NCBI GenBank assembly: GCA_019155205.2
Contig: JAHNZQ020000006.1
Location: forward strand, 1-19,770
Length of the DNA stretch: 19,770 bases
Source of the DNA: Gracilaria vermiculophylla
Lineage: Eukaryota > Rhodophyta > Florideophyceae > Gracilariales > Gracilariaceae
Direction of reading: 5' to 3'
Below, in pieces: positions 1 to 8,187 of the stretch. Position 1 is the first letter of the stretch, and each line of letters opens with the position of its first letter. The notes beneath the pieces were generated by a model. It did not search any database and was not told the origin of the DNA. It saw only the letters and a program-made list of their open reading frames with translations. Made by a program: the position numbers and the translations under genes.

Positions 1-1271
1 TTATAATTTTTAGCAGGGTTGTAATCTCTAACCATAAATATAGATGCGTGTGCACCTGCACCTACAACACAGAAACCTCCTATCCACATGTGATGTGTAA
101 ATAGCGATAGTTGTGTTGCATAGTCTGTTGCTATATAAGGATATGGTGGCATAGCATACATATGATGTGCGACAATTATACTTAAAGAGCCCATCATAGC
201 TAGGTTAATTGCTAATTGTGCATGCCAAGATGTTGTAAGAATTTCATAGATTCCTTTATGTCCTTCACCTGTAAAGGGTCCTTTATGTGCTTCAAGTATT
301 TCTTTCATGCTGTGACCGATGCCCCAATTCGTTCTATACATGTGTCCAGCTATAATAAATAATACTGATAAAGCAAGGTGATGATGAGCTACATCGCTAA
401 GCCATAAACCTCCATTTATTGGATTAACTCCTCCTTTAAAAGTTAAAAAGTCTGAGTATTCGTTCCAATTAAGGGTAAAGAAAGGTAGAATCCCTTTAGA
501 AAAACTAGGATATAGTTCACTCATCAAGTTTCTATTTACCATAAATTCGTGTGGTAAAGGTATTTCTTGTGGTGATACACCAGCATCTAGTAGTTTGTTT
601 ATTGGTAATGCTATATGTATTTGGTGCCCAGACCATCCTAGGCATCCTAATCCTAGTAGACCAGCTAAATGATGATTCATCATTGACTCTACGTTCTGAA
701 ACCACTCTAATTTCGGTGCTGCTTTATGGTAGTGGAACCACCCCGCAAATACCATTAGTACAGACATAAAGAGTCCACCTATAGCTGTAACATATAACTC
801 AAATTCTGTTGTTATGCCTGATGATCTCCAAAGTTGGAAGAAGCCAGATGTTATTTGAACTCCTTGAAATCCTCCTCCTACATCTCCATTTAATATCTCT
901 TGTCCTACTATTGGCCAAACAACTTGTGCACTTGGTTTTATTAATGTCGGTTCATTTAGCCATGCTGTGTAGTTTGAAAATTTAGCGCCATGAAAATACA
1001 TTCCGCTTAGCCACAAGAATATGATTGCTAATTGTCCGAAGTGTGCACTAAATATTTTTCTAGATACATCTTCTAGTGAGCTTGTATGACTATCAAAGTC
1101 GTGTGCATCTGCATGTAGATTCCATATCCAAGTAGTAGTACTTGGTCCTTTTGCTAAGGTTCTTGAAAAATGTCCAGGCTTAGCCCATTTTTCAAAAGAT
1201 GTTGCAACTGGATTTTTGTCTACAGTTACTTTTACTTTTTTTGTTTCTTGCTCTGTTGAGCTAGTCGTCAT
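1..1271 (-). CDS. psaA: Photosystem I P700 apoprotein A1, 5' part (cut by window start)
   Basis: PsaA is one of the two large core subunits of photosystem I. It binds P700, much of the antenna chlorophyll and the early electron carriers, and spans the thylakoid membrane many times. The frame runs unbroken from an ATG at 1271 down to base 1, giving about 423 residues, a little over half of the usual ~750. Recognisable PsaA sequence includes [16 protein letters not shown] near residue 30, [53 protein letters not shown] and the His-rich [21 protein letters not shown]. The C-terminal part with the FX iron-sulfur cysteines lies outside the window. The start is supported by an AGGAG ribosome site (1279-1283 on the complement) with 7 nt spacing. 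accB lies upstream on the same strand, and psaB is the expected next gene beyond the window. Confidence 0.98.
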   Translation of the reverse strand, partial: MTTSSTEQETKKVKVTVDKNPVATSFEKWAKPGHFSRTLAKGPSTTTWIWNLHADAHDFDSHTSSLEDVSRKIFSAHFGQLAIIFLWLSGMYFHGAKFSNYTAWLNEPTLIKPSAQVVWPIVGQEILNGDVGGGFQGVQITSGFFQLWRSSGITTEFELYVTAIGGLFMSVLMVFAGWFHYHKAAPKLEWFQNVESMMNHHLAGLLGLGCLGWSGHQIHIALPINKLLDAGVSPQEIPLPHEFMVNRNLMSELYPSFSKGILPFFTLNWNEYSDFLTFKGGVNPINGGLWLSDVAHHHLALSVLFIIAGHMYRTNWGIGHSMKEILEAHKGPFTGEGHKGIYEILTTSWHAQLAINLAMMGSLSIIVAHHMYAMPPYPYIATDYATQLSLFTHHMWIGGFCVVGAGAHASIFMVRDYNPAKNY

Positions 1272-1323
1272 TGAGATTCTCCTATCTTGAATTTGTGTAA
1301 GAAATGAGACAATGAATAAAACT

Positions 1324-1401
1324 TTCGCTTATTACGTTTAGCCCAAGATCGTAAAATATCTTGCTGTTAGCGAATTTTTATTATTCTATTAAAATATTAT
1401 A
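1324..1401 (-). promoter_or_regulatory. psaA leader: nested inverted repeats and candidate -10 box
   Basis: In the accB-psaA spacer, TTCGCT (1324-1329) pairs with AGCGAA (1369-1374). Inside it CAAGAT (1344-1349) pairs with ATCTTG (1358-1363). This could fold as an outer and an inner stem about 50-100 nt upstream of the psaA ATG. A perfect TATAAT on the minus strand (1396-1401) would place a transcript start just upstream of the structure, but I see no good -35 box at the right distance. The repeats are read directly; the promoter and folding are inference. Confidence 0.35.
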
Positions 1402-1460
1402 ATGTATAGTTTATAAAACTGGTTGTATCTGTTAACAATCGTTAAAATCTATATCCTATT

Positions 1461-1937
1461 TTATTTAACTTTAATTTTTATTAATGCTTGACCACAGTCT
1501 ACTATGTCTCCATCCTGTACTAAAATTTCAACTACCTCTCCCTCAATTTCAGATTCTATTTCGTTCATAAGTTTCATTGCTTCAATGATGCATACAATTT
1601 GTTTTGGTTTAATTACATCTCCTACTTCGATAAAAGGACTTTCATTAGGTGCTGGTGATTTGTAAAATGTTCCTACCATTGGTGATACTATTGTTGAATA
1701 AATTCCAGGTATTGTTTTAATTATTTCATCTTTTTCATTTTTGTTTTGTAGTTTATAATCTTTTTTTAATGTTTCCTTTATTTTTTGAGGAATTTTTTCT
1801 ATATATTGTGGATTTTTTCTATTAAAAATATTTTTACTTATTAGTATATTAGTTTTACGTGTCTTTATTTGTACTTTTGTTATCTTGTTTTTTGTAAGAG
1901 AAGTGATAATTTCTTTAATTTTTTGATTTCTATTCAT
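1461..1937 (-). CDS. accB: Biotin carboxyl carrier protein of acetyl-CoA carboxylase
   Basis: AccB carries the biotin that shuttles CO2 between the biotin carboxylase and carboxyltransferase halves of plastid acetyl-CoA carboxylase, the first committed step of fatty-acid synthesis. The 158-residue length is normal for the family. The C-terminal biotinyl domain (about residues 80-158) contains the hallmark EAMKLMNEI, so Lys122 is the expected biotinylation site. The upstream SPMVGTFYKSPAP is the conserved start of that domain. Residues 1-75 form a lysine- and isoleucine-rich N-terminal region and linker that is poorly conserved, as is usual. The start is an ATG at 1937. It lies upstream of psaA on the same strand, 189 nt apart, and is divergent from ycf45. 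Confidence 0.95.
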   Translation of the reverse strand: MNRNQKIKEIITSLTKNKITKVQIKTRKTNILISKNIFNRKNPQYIEKIPQKIKETLKKDYKLQNKNEKDEIIKTIPGIYSTIVSPMVGTFYKSPAPNESPFIEVGDVIKPKQIVCIIEAMKLMNEIESEIEGEVVEILVQDGDIVDCGQALIKIKVK

Positions 1938-2255
1938 ATTTATTTAAAAAATACTATGTTCTATATTTCTTTTTGTAGTATCCATATTCTATCTTTATTT
2001 GGTAATTCAACTACTAATATTTTTTTTTATTAGCTATTTTTTTTATGCCTACAATTTTTATAATTGTACTTTCATTAATTAGCAAGTTTTTTTTTATCTT
2101 ATTCGGAATAGTTTTGATTTGCATTTTTACTCAAAATTTCTTCTTGTGTAGTTGATTTTTTACTTTATAACAATCTATTATATATTAATGATAGTTTTTT
2201 ATTACATGATTTGTGTGGTAACTATTTTGTTTTTTATATTATTGATTTCATATTA
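1938..2255. other. Divergent intergenic spacer accB/ycf45
   Basis: This 318-nt spacer between two divergent genes is extremely AT-rich, with several T-runs on the plus strand (for example 2022-2030 and 2087-2096). It should hold the promoters of accB and ycf45, but the base composition prevents me from choosing boxes. A 36-codon plus-strand frame (2045-2155) encodes a hydrophobic peptide. It has no ribosome site and matches no small plastid subunit I know, so I do not call it. No tRNA or clear hairpin is visible. Confidence 0.6.
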
Positions 2256-3911
2256 ATGTTAATAGCAGATGATCTGGAGAAACTTTTAGCTATTTTACCT
2301 GATTTTATTCAAAAACCTTTAATGTTGCATCCTTATAAAAAATTTTTAATAGAAGTTGTTATGGACTTAGGTAGAAGACCAGAAGCTCGCTTTCCAAATG
2401 GACCTTATTACTTGTCTGTAAATAATATATCTTGGTATGATTTAGATTATTGTATAAAAAAGATACCCCATTTTAGTGAAGATAATAGATCTGGTATAGA
2501 ATGTACGTTACATAGAATAAGTTCTATTAAAAATCGAAAAGGAAATATTGTAGGTTTAACTTTTCGTGTTGGTCGTGCTATATTCGGTACTATTAGTGTT
2601 ATGAAAGATTTGCTATATATGCAGAAATCTATTCTTATATTAGGTAAGCCTGGAGTAGGTAAAACGACTGCTATACGTGAGATGACACGAATCTTGGCAG
2701 ATGAAATGCAAAAAAGAGTTGTTATTATTGACACATCAAATGAGATAGCTGGTGATGGTGATATACCACATCCTGCAATAGGACGTGCAAGACGTATGCA
2801 AGTATCTAGACCAGAATTACAGCATCAAGTGATGATAGAAGCTGTAGAAAATCACATGCCTGAGGTTATTATTATAGATGAAATAGGTACAGAGTTAGAA
2901 GCTTTAGCAGCACGTACAATTGCTGAAAGAGGTGTTCAACTAGTAGGTACAGCTCATGGTAATTCTTTAGATAATTTAATTAAAAATCCTGTTCTTTCAG
3001 ATTTGATTGGAGGTATACAATATGTTACTTTAGGTGATGATGAGGCAAAAAGACGTGGTTCCCAGAAAAGCATTTTAGAAAGAAAAGCTTTACCAGCGTT
3101 TGACGTTGCTATTGAAATTCATGAGCGTAACAGTTGGATTATTCATAGTAAAGTTCATGATATTGTTGATAAAATTCTTCATGGTTCTTTAGCATCTGTA
3201 CAATGTCGAAAATTAGATAGTAATGGTTCTATTTCAATATATCCACAGGATTTTAGTTCTTCTCATTTCATATTGTATAATCCTTCTTTTTCATATAGTG
3301 TTCCTAAGACAGAGGAATATGATAAATTCCTAAGTCTTAACGAAAATAACAATCAATTAGACGTTAATTCTTACTTTAAGCCTAATGTTAAGTATTTAGA
3401 GCCTTCTTTAAAATCTTTTGTAAAAAAATTATATATATATGGTATTAATATTCAGTATGTTGAGTCATCAATTAAATACCTTAAATTATGCTTAGTATTA
3501 ACAAGGGATATTTTTAAGGCAGACTATATACTTGGATTGAAGTCAACTATTAAGTATAGTTCTAAAATTCGACAAGTTGCTAAACTGAAGAAAATTATTA
3601 TTTATACTATTAATAATAATAATACTAGTAGTATCAATAAAGCTTTAAAAAAAATTTCTAGAAATGACAATAAATTTTTATCTAGCTGGTTTAACTTGTG
3701 TACCCAAAAGAAATATAATGAACTTGATGCTTTAATCGAAGTAAGATATGCTGTAGAAAAAATTATTTTTATTTATCAGCAGTCTGTTTCTTTACTACCA
3801 AGAAGTGTAAATATATTAAATTTACAACTCAAGTTGATTAATCTGTATCAATTAAATTATTCTGTTGTTAGTATTAAAGGGTTACAGAAATTAATTATTT
3901 ATCCTAGCTAG
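2256..3911 (+). CDS. ycf45: Ycf45, P-loop ATPase of the SpoIIIAA-like family
   Basis: Ycf45 is a conserved protein of red-algal plastids and cyanobacteria whose function is not established; related proteins are annotated as AAA-type ATPases with a nucleic-acid-binding R3H end. The N-terminal part has the family signature VVMDLGRRPEARFP. A Walker A motif GKPGVGKTT occupies residues 130-138 and a Walker B motif VIIIDEIG residues 204-211, followed by GTAHGN. The second half is low in complexity, rich in Lys, Ile and Asn, and diverged. The frame is also open upstream to a TTG at 2211. I choose ATG 2256 because it is the first ATG and gives MLIADDLEKLL, which resembles the family's usual N-terminus. 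That yields 551 residues. No clear ribosome site precedes it. acpP follows on the same strand. Confidence 0.9.
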   Translation: MLIADDLEKLLAILPDFIQKPLMLHPYKKFLIEVVMDLGRRPEARFPNGPYYLSVNNISWYDLDYCIKKIPHFSEDNRSGIECTLHRISSIKNRKGNIVGLTFRVGRAIFGTISVMKDLLYMQKSILILGKPGVGKTTAIREMTRILADEMQKRVVIIDTSNEIAGDGDIPHPAIGRARRMQVSRPELQHQVMIEAVENHMPEVIIIDEIGTELEALAARTIAERGVQLVGTAHGNSLDNLIKNPVLSDLIGGIQYVTLGDDEAKRRGSQKSILERKALPAFDVAIEIHERNSWIIHSKVHDIVDKILHGSLASVQCRKLDSNGSISIYPQDFSSSHFILYNPSFSYSVPKTEEYDKFLSLNENNNQLDVNSYFKPNVKYLEPSLKSFVKKLYIYGINIQYVESSIKYLKLCLVLTRDIFKADYILGLKSTIKYSSKIRQVAKLKKIIIYTINNNNTSSINKALKKISRNDNKFLSSWFNLCTQKKYNELDALIEVRYAVEKIIFIYQQSVSLLPRSVNILNLQLKLINLYQLNYSVVSIKGLQKLIIYPS

Positions 3912-3996
3912 TTGTTTATTTATTCATTGGTGTTTAACTATAGATACAGGTTTTTAACTAAGTTCTTGAATTATTTGTTTATTTTAAGGAATATAT

Positions 3997-4257
3997 ATGT
4001 CAGTGAAAGAAAAAGATTCAAAAATTTTTGAAACAGTACGAAATATTGTAGCGCAGCAGCTAGGTGTTGATGAGAAGTTGGTAACTTTAGAAGCAAATTT
4101 TGCTAATGATTTAGGAGCTGATTCTTTGGATACAGTTGAGTTAGTTATGGCTATAGAAGAAGAGTTTGACATAGAAATACCAGATGAAGATGCTGAAAAG
4201 ATTGCTACTCTTAATCAAGCTGTTAAATTTATTGAGCAGGCTGTTTGTTCAAACTAG
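3997..4257 (+). CDS. acpP: Acyl carrier protein
   Basis: Acyl carrier protein holds growing fatty acyl chains on a phosphopantetheine arm in the stroma. The 86-residue product has the canonical attachment motif [19 protein letters not shown], with Ser43 as the modified residue, and the acidic helices typical of the family. The start is well supported: an AAGGA ribosome site (3986-3990) stands 6 nt before the ATG. It is the last plus-strand gene before a convergent trnS, and its upstream neighbour is ycf45, 85 nt away. Its product works downstream of acetyl-CoA carboxylase, for which accB lies in this same window. Confidence 0.97.
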   Translation: MSVKEKDSKIFETVRNIVAQQLGVDEKLVTLEANFANDLGADSLDTVELVMAIEEEFDIEIPDEDAEKIATLNQAVKFIEQAVCSN

Positions 4258-4304
4258 TAGTTAGCAACTTTTTTCTTTCTTTCTATTTTTAATGAAGTTA
4301 TAAA

Positions 4305-4390
4305 CGGAGAGGGTGGGATTCGAACCCACGGAACCTTGCGGTTCATCTGATTTCAAATCAGACGCAATAAACCAACTCTACCACCCCTCC
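4305..4390 (-). tRNA. trnS(uga): tRNA-Ser (anticodon UGA)
   Basis: The complement folds as a class II tRNA of 86 nt. The acceptor GGAGGGG pairs with CCTCTCC (one G:T pair) and the discriminator is G. The anticodon stem TCTGA/TCAGA closes the loop TTTGAAA, giving anticodon TGA, which reads UCN serine codons. A long variable arm (paired ACC/GGT around GCAA) is typical of tRNA-Ser, and the T arm is GTGGG TTCGAAT CCCAC. CCA is not encoded. It lies downstream of psaD on the same strand. Confidence 0.96.
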
Positions 4391-4422
4391 ATCATCAGTT
4401 GTTTTATGAATATAAATATATC

Positions 4423-4454
4423 AAAAAAAGATTGTGACTACAATCTTTTTTTTT
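4423..4454 (-). terminator. Hairpin with U-tract downstream of psaD
   Basis: A perfect 13-bp inverted repeat (AAAAAAAGATTGT at 4423-4435, ACAATCTTTTTTT at 4440-4452) has a 4-nt loop, GACT. On the minus strand it begins about 8 nt after the psaD stop and ends in a run of T, the form of a rho-independent terminator. trnS lies beyond it on the same strand, so it may instead act as an RNA-stabilising 3' end with read-through. It is also a possible barrier to plus-strand transcription. Confidence 0.7.
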
Positions 4455-4462
4455 GTATTTTT

Positions 4463-4888
4463 TTATTCGTATGTTCCTTGTCCTGTGAATTTTTTGTTAA
4501 TAGGGTTAGTATTTTGACCTATATTATGTTTAATGTTTCCAACTCCTATACGTCCTTCATTAACTTTTTCAGGAAATACTCCATCTTTGGGATGTAAATA
4601 TTGTACTTCTCCGTTTGGAAATATTCTATATATTTTAAAATTATTAATTTTAAATTTACTTTTTAATTGTCTAGAAAGTGCAAGGCATTGTTCTTTTTTG
4701 GCTAGGTATAGTAAGTTATCTCCTTCTGCCATTATTGCAGAGCCTCCTGTTGGCATTTCAAAGATATCTTTATTTTTACTATTCCACGTTATAGCATACT
4801 TCTCTTCGATTTCTGCTGCTCTTAACCATCCTCCAGTGCTACCACCAAATGTTGGAGATGGAATTTTGAAATTGATTGTATTGTTCAT
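4463..4888 (-). CDS. psaD: Photosystem I subunit II, ferredoxin-docking
   Basis: PsaD is a stromal extrinsic subunit of photosystem I that helps anchor PsaC and forms the docking site for ferredoxin. The sequence carries the family core [17 protein letters not shown] near the N-terminus, then [25 protein letters not shown]-like [11 protein letters not shown] and the C-terminal half with [13 protein letters not shown] and GRIGVGN. The frame is open three codons upstream to a TTG at 4897, but ATG 4888 is the first ATG and gives 141 residues, the usual size. I see no strong ribosome site. acsF lies upstream on the same strand (88 nt), and a hairpin follows the stop. Confidence 0.96.
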   Translation of the reverse strand: MNNTINFKIPSPTFGGSTGGWLRAAEIEEKYAITWNSKNKDIFEMPTGGSAIMAEGDNLLYLAKKEQCLALSRQLKSKFKINNFKIYRIFPNGEVQYLHPKDGVFPEKVNEGRIGVGNIKHNIGQNTNPINKKFTGQGTYE

Positions 4889-4976
4889 TGTATTCAATTA
4901 TGCATATTTATCTCTAAGTAAAGTTATTGTATTCTTTTTTTAAGTTTGTAATTATAAAAGAAATAAAGCTTTACAC

Positions 4977-6023
4977 TCACTTTAATGTTTTACTTAACTT
5001 TACTGACTCTATTGGTTTTATTAAGTATATTTTCATAATATTTATTGATAGGCTAAAGTATATAGGCATTTTTTGTATGACTCTAAAAAACTTTTGACTA
5101 TTTTTTTTATCAATTTCAATCAGTTTTTTATTTTCTGTAGCACACTGGTCTAGATATCTAAAAAACTCTGGCTTATCTACATCTAGTGCTATAGGAAATA
5201 CCCTTGATGCACTTTCATTAGTTTTGCGTATAACTTGTATATCATATTGTCTTGCATCTAAACCTATAGATTTATAAAATTCTGATCTTTGAAAATCATT
5301 AAGATACATTGTTGCAAAAACACTTACAAGAAAAAATCTACACCACAACCTAGACTGTGTGTTGTTTAAAAAGTGTGGTTGAGATTTCAGCAGTGCTGCA
5401 AAAAAGTCTCCATGCCTATTCTCATCTTGGCACCAGTTCTCAAAAAATTTGAAAATAGGATATATCCTATGCTCAGGATATTGTTCTAGGTGTCTGTATA
5501 TAGTAATATAGCGCCAATATCCTATTTTTTCTGATAAGTATGTTGCATAAAAAATAAACTTAGGTGAAAAGAATGTATATTTTCTACTTTTTGTTAGAAA
5601 GCCTAAATCTAATGATATATTAAAGTCTCCAATGGCTTTATTTAAGAATCCTGCATGCCTTGCTTCGTCTCTAGACATTAGCAAGAAACATTCAGCTAAT
5701 ACAGGATTACTTTTACTTAATCTACGAGATAGTTCTTTGTATAATAAAAATCCTGAGAATTCTGCTGTACAAGATCTTTCAAGAAACTCTATAAATAAAA
5801 ATTTTGTTTTATTATCTAGTGTATTCCATGATTTATTAAACTCCTCATCGCGAATAAAGTGTTGTTTATTATAATCAGCTCTGAACTCTTGTAGTAGTGC
5901 TTCAAACTCGTCTGTATTAAGTGATATATCTAAATTCGACATTTCTTTGAAATCAGTTGTGTAAAACCTAGGAGTTAATAAAGTTTCTTGAGTTTTATTT
6001 TGTTCCTGTATAGTACTTTGCAT
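4977..6023 (-). CDS. acsF: Mg-protoporphyrin IX monomethyl ester oxidative cyclase
   Basis: AcsF (also called ycf59 or chlA) is the aerobic di-iron cyclase that forms the fifth ring of chlorophyll, converting Mg-protoporphyrin IX monomethyl ester to divinyl protochlorophyllide using oxygen. The 348 residues cover the normal full length. N-terminal [10 protein letters not shown] is typical. Candidate di-iron ligands are visible: Glu88 in [11 protein letters not shown], Glu120 and His123 in DEARH, and Glu201 and His204 in DENRH. The start is an ATG at 6023 without an evident ribosome site. It leads the minus-strand series acsF-psaD-trnS and is divergent from petN, sharing a 219-nt promoter region. 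Confidence 0.97.
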   Translation of the reverse strand: MQSTIQEQNKTQETLLTPRFYTTDFKEMSNLDISLNTDEFEALLQEFRADYNKQHFIRDEEFNKSWNTLDNKTKFLFIEFLERSCTAEFSGFLLYKELSRRLSKSNPVLAECFLLMSRDEARHAGFLNKAIGDFNISLDLGFLTKSRKYTFFSPKFIFYATYLSEKIGYWRYITIYRHLEQYPEHRIYPIFKFFENWCQDENRHGDFFAALLKSQPHFLNNTQSRLWCRFFLVSVFATMYLNDFQRSEFYKSIGLDARQYDIQVIRKTNESASRVFPIALDVDKPEFFRYLDQCATENKKLIEIDKKNSQKFFRVIQKMPIYFSLSINIMKIYLIKPIESVKLSKTLK

Positions 6024-6178
6024 TTTTAATATGAAAATTAATATTATTTGAATTTGTATACTTTATTAGTTTTATACTAACCCTAAGTAATATTTTATTT
6101 ATATATAATATGAAAAAATTTACAATTAGTTTTTTCTAAAATATTCGTTATATTGGTAATATATTATATTTTTCAGTT

Positions 6179-6206
6179 TTTACTAAACTTTTTGAGATAG
6201 TATACT
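6179..6206 (+). promoter_or_regulatory. Candidate sigma70-type promoter for petN-petM
   Basis: TTTACT (6179-6184) and TATACT (6201-6206), 16 nt apart, resemble -35 and -10 boxes (four and five of six matches to the bacterial consensus). They would start a transcript about 30 nt before the petN ATG. The region is AT-rich, so chance matches are likely. Confidence 0.4.
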
Positions 6207-6242
6207 ATGTATATACAATTTATTTTAGATATCAGGTTACTT

Positions 6243-6335
6243 ATGATAGATATAATTAGTTTAGGTTGGGGATCTTTGTTAGCAACATTTACTTTTTCTA
6301 TTGCTTTAGTAGTATGGGGAAGAAATGGTTTTTAG
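6243..6335 (+). CDS. petN: Cytochrome b6f complex subunit PetN
   Basis: PetN (ycf6) is a single-helix subunit needed for the cytochrome b6f complex of the thylakoid membrane. The 30-residue product begins [14 protein letters not shown] and ends [13 protein letters not shown]. This matches the family in length, in the one membrane helix and in the C-terminal VVWGRNGF signature. The start is ATG 6243; a weak CAGG (6233-6236) stands about 6 nt upstream. petM, another small subunit of the same complex, follows 54 nt later on the same strand, which suggests joint transcription. Confidence 0.95.
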   Translation: MIDIISLGWGSLLATFTFSIALVVWGRNGF

Positions 6336-6389
6336 TATATATAATATATATTTACATTAAATTGTATAAATTTTGAGGAGTTTGTTGAA

Positions 6390-6488
6390 GTGTCATCAGA
6401 AATTATCACAGCAGCTGTTATTAGTCCATTAATGATTCTTGTAGGTTTAGTTTTAGGCTTTGTCTTACTCAAAATACAAGGTGAGTAA
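6390..6488 (+). CDS. petM: Cytochrome b6f complex subunit PetM (GTG start)
   Basis: PetM (ycf31) is a single-helix subunit at the edge of the cytochrome b6f complex. The 32-residue product has one hydrophobic helix and ends VGLVLGFVLLKIQGE, the family's conserved C-terminus. No ATG lies at the right place. The start is a GTG at 6390, supported by GAGGAG (6375-6380) 9 nt upstream and by the product length expected for the family. The only in-frame ATG is internal (residue 15) and would remove half the protein. It lies between petN and secG on the same strand. Confidence 0.92.
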   Translation: MSSEIITAAVISPLMILVGLVLGFVLLKIQGE

Positions 6489-6589
6489 CTTAAAATTAAT
6501 CTATCTACTTTATTTTATTTCTTAGAAAAATTTAGATGCAAATTTAAATTTTTTTATGTTAATTTTTAAAATTTCATTTTCCATTATTT

Positions 6590-6799
6590 ATGATTATTAA
6601 ATTCATGTGGTATTGCTTCAGTTTTTTATCTGTTTTTCTGATATTAATAAGTAATCCAAAATCTAGTACATTTAGTTTGTCTAGTTCTCAAAATAATATT
6701 ATTAATATTGGCTCTGGCCAGGTACTTATTCAAAGACTTATATCGTTTACTGTGTTAATGTTTTTTATATTAACTTGTATGTCTTTGTTAATCTCGTGA
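6590..6799 (+). CDS. secG: Preprotein translocase subunit SecG (Ycf47)
   Basis: SecG is the small accessory subunit of the SecYEG channel, here of the thylakoid Sec pathway. The 69-residue product has two hydrophobic segments (about residues 6-22 and 48-68) separated by a polar, Ser- and Asn-rich loop containing ISNPKSSTFSLSSSQNN. This layout and the NPKSS stretch are typical of plastid Ycf47/SecG. The assignment rests on topology and on this short motif, since the family is weakly conserved. The ATG has no clear ribosome site. ycf36 follows 35 nt downstream. Confidence 0.85.
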   Translation: MIIKFMWYCFSFLSVFLILISNPKSSTFSLSSSQNNIINIGSGQVLIQRLISFTVLMFFILTCMSLLIS

Positions 6800-6834
6800 T
6801 TATACGTTCTTACGTTTTTTATTTTTGACTTATT

Positions 6835-7359
6835 ATGCTGACTTCTAAAACTAACTGTCCTGTCCCTTTTGAACAACAGCCTTTAAATGAGTATCTTTCA
6901 TTAAAAAAATCTTGGCTTTTCTCTTGGTCTATATCATCTAAAAAATCTTTTATTTTCGGTATATTGTATTTATTCCTATTTTTTGGTTTATTTACTACAG
7001 TATTATTTAAATTTTTAATACCCTTGTACGATTTTTATCATAATCTTCTAGTAAATTTATTTGTCAGTAACGTTATCATGTTTTTAATGTTACTTAGAAT
7101 TTATTTGGGTTGGTCTTATGTTCTTAAAAGGTTATTAAGTGCTACAGTTTTTTACGAGGAGTCCGGTTGGTATGATGGACAAGTTTGGGTTAAAAATTCG
7201 GATTATTTAATGCAAGATAGATTAATAGGTCTGTATCAGGTTATTCCCTTTATTACTCGTATAAAATATGCTTTTCTAGTCAATATCAGTAATTTTTTTG
7301 TTTTATCATTTTTAAACTTTTTGTTGGATAAGTGTATCCATATATTGTATATTGTTTAG
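6835..7359 (+). CDS. ycf36: Ycf36, conserved membrane protein of unknown function
   Basis: Ycf36 is conserved in red-algal plastids, cyanobacteria and plant nuclei (DUF1230); its role is not established. The signature CPVPFEQQPLNEY occupies residues 8-20. A second conserved block is the C-terminal ESGWYDGQVWVK stretch followed by Asp- and Arg-rich residues. Two hydrophobic segments (about residues 40-65 and 75-95) are likely membrane helices. The 174-residue length fits the family. The stop codon ends at 7359 and the trnfM gene begins at 7362, so processing of the tRNA 5' end would also create the 3' end of this message. Confidence 0.92.
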   Translation: MLTSKTNCPVPFEQQPLNEYLSLKKSWLFSWSISSKKSFIFGILYLFLFFGLFTTVLFKFLIPLYDFYHNLLVNLFVSNVIMFLMLLRIYLGWSYVLKRLLSATVFYEESGWYDGQVWVKNSDYLMQDRLIGLYQVIPFITRIKYAFLVNISNFFVLSFLNFLLDKCIHILYIV

Positions 7360-7361
7360 GT

Positions 7362-7378
7362 CGCGGGGTAGAGCAGCT

Positions 7379-7410
<32 letters not shown>

Positions 7411-7435
7411 AATGGTTCAAATCCATTCCCCGCTA
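7362..7435 (+). tRNA. trnfM(cau): Initiator tRNA-fMet (anticodon CAU)
   Basis: A 74-nt cloverleaf: the acceptor CGCGGGG pairs with CCCCGCT except at the first position, and the discriminator is A. The D arm is GAGC/GCTC with an A11:U24 pair. The anticodon arm TCGGG/CCCGA carries the loop CTCATAA. The T arm is AATGG/CCATT. The three G:C pairs under the anticodon, the A11:U24 pair and the unpaired 1:72 position identify an initiator rather than an elongator tRNA. The 1:72 mismatch is C:U; the bacterial norm is C:A. CCA is not encoded. Confidence 0.95.
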
Positions 7436-7470
7436 TTTAGGTCTTCATAAATTTTTATTCCATAAAAAAA

Positions 7471-7497
7471 ATTTTGATTAATTCTATAATATAATAT
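7471..7497 (+). promoter_or_regulatory. AT-rich block upstream of ycf42, shared with pbsA
   Basis: ATTTTGATTA (7471-7480), then ATT, then CTATAATATAATAT (7484-7497). The second part holds two overlapping TATAAT boxes (7485-7490 and 7490-7495), about 60 nt before the ycf42 ATG. The same two parts occur upstream of pbsA at 8188-8211. A promoter role is inferred. Confidence 0.45.
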
Positions 7498-7553
7498 TGT
7501 CATGCATTTTTAATAATGAACTAAATATAAGATTGAATTAATTTAAAAGTAAT

Positions 7554-8150
7554 ATGTCTACTAAAAATTATCTACAGGTTGGAGATAAAGCACCAGATTT
7601 TTCTGCAACAGCTGTACATCAACAAGAGTTCAAGAAAGTGAGTCTGTCTCACTATTTAGGTAAATATCTTATTTTACTTTTTTATCCACTTGACTTCACT
7701 TTTGTTTGTCCTACAGAAATTATTGCTTTTAGTGACAAGTATGATGATATTAATGCTCTAAATACTGAAATTTTGGGTATTTCTGTTGATAGTGAATATT
7801 GTCATCTAGCATGGACACAGATGGACCCTGACTCTGGAGGTGTTGGTGATTTAAAGTATCCTTTAGTGTCTGACTTAAATAAGGAGATTAGTTTATCTTA
7901 TAATATTCTAAACCACGAAGGTAAAGCACTACGAGGTCTTTTTATTATTGATGATTTAGGATATATACAACATTTAACAGTCAATAATTTAGATGTTGGT
8001 AGAAATGTAAGCGAGACAATACGTATTTTGAAAGCTATACAGTATGTTCGTAATAATCCAGATGAAGTCTGTCCTGCAAATTGGCAGCCTGGGGATTCTA
8101 CTATAAAATCAACATTAAATCCTTCAAAAGAGTATTTTAAGTCAATTTAA
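7554..8150 (+). CDS. ycf42: 2-Cys peroxiredoxin (Ycf42)
   Basis: This thiol peroxidase reduces hydrogen peroxide and alkyl hydroperoxides in the stroma, and is normally recycled by thioredoxin. The peroxidatic Cys52 lies in [10 protein letters not shown] and the resolving Cys173 in [10 protein letters not shown], which makes it a typical 2-Cys AhpC/BAS1-type enzyme. A GGVG loop (residues 95-98) and a C-terminal YF resemble the two features of hyperoxidation-sensitive forms. The 198-residue length is normal. The ATG at 7554 gives the expected N-terminus, [13 protein letters not shown]. It stands alone between trnfM and pbsA on the plus strand, with its own AT-rich upstream block. Confidence 0.96.
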   Translation: MSTKNYLQVGDKAPDFSATAVHQQEFKKVSLSHYLGKYLILLFYPLDFTFVCPTEIIAFSDKYDDINALNTEILGISVDSEYCHLAWTQMDPDSGGVGDLKYPLVSDLNKEISLSYNILNHEGKALRGLFIIDDLGYIQHLTVNNLDVGRNVSETIRILKAIQYVRNNPDEVCPANWQPGDSTIKSTLNPSKEYFKSI

Positions 8151-8187
8151 AGTATATATGGTTATCTGGATGTTGTTAATGAATAAT

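Noticed and set aside
551..769. Plus-strand frame of 72 codons
   Set aside because: It lies wholly antisense to psaA, whose coding frame is unmistakable.
2045..2155. 36-codon plus-strand frame encoding a hydrophobic peptide in the accB/ycf45 spacer
   Set aside because: No ribosome site, strong T bias (which makes Phe, Ile and Leu by default) and no likeness to psaI, psaM, petL, psbX or other small plastid subunits.
2211..2255. TTG-initiated extension of ycf45 by 15 residues
   Set aside because: The extension is hydrophobic, has no ribosome site and does not match the family's N-terminus, whereas ATG 2256 does.
2447..2734. Minus-strand frame of 95 codons
   Set aside because: Antisense to the conserved ATPase domain of ycf45.
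4313..4943. Plus-strand frames across trnS and psaD
   Set aside because: They run through a tRNA gene and antisense to psaD; no family resemblance.
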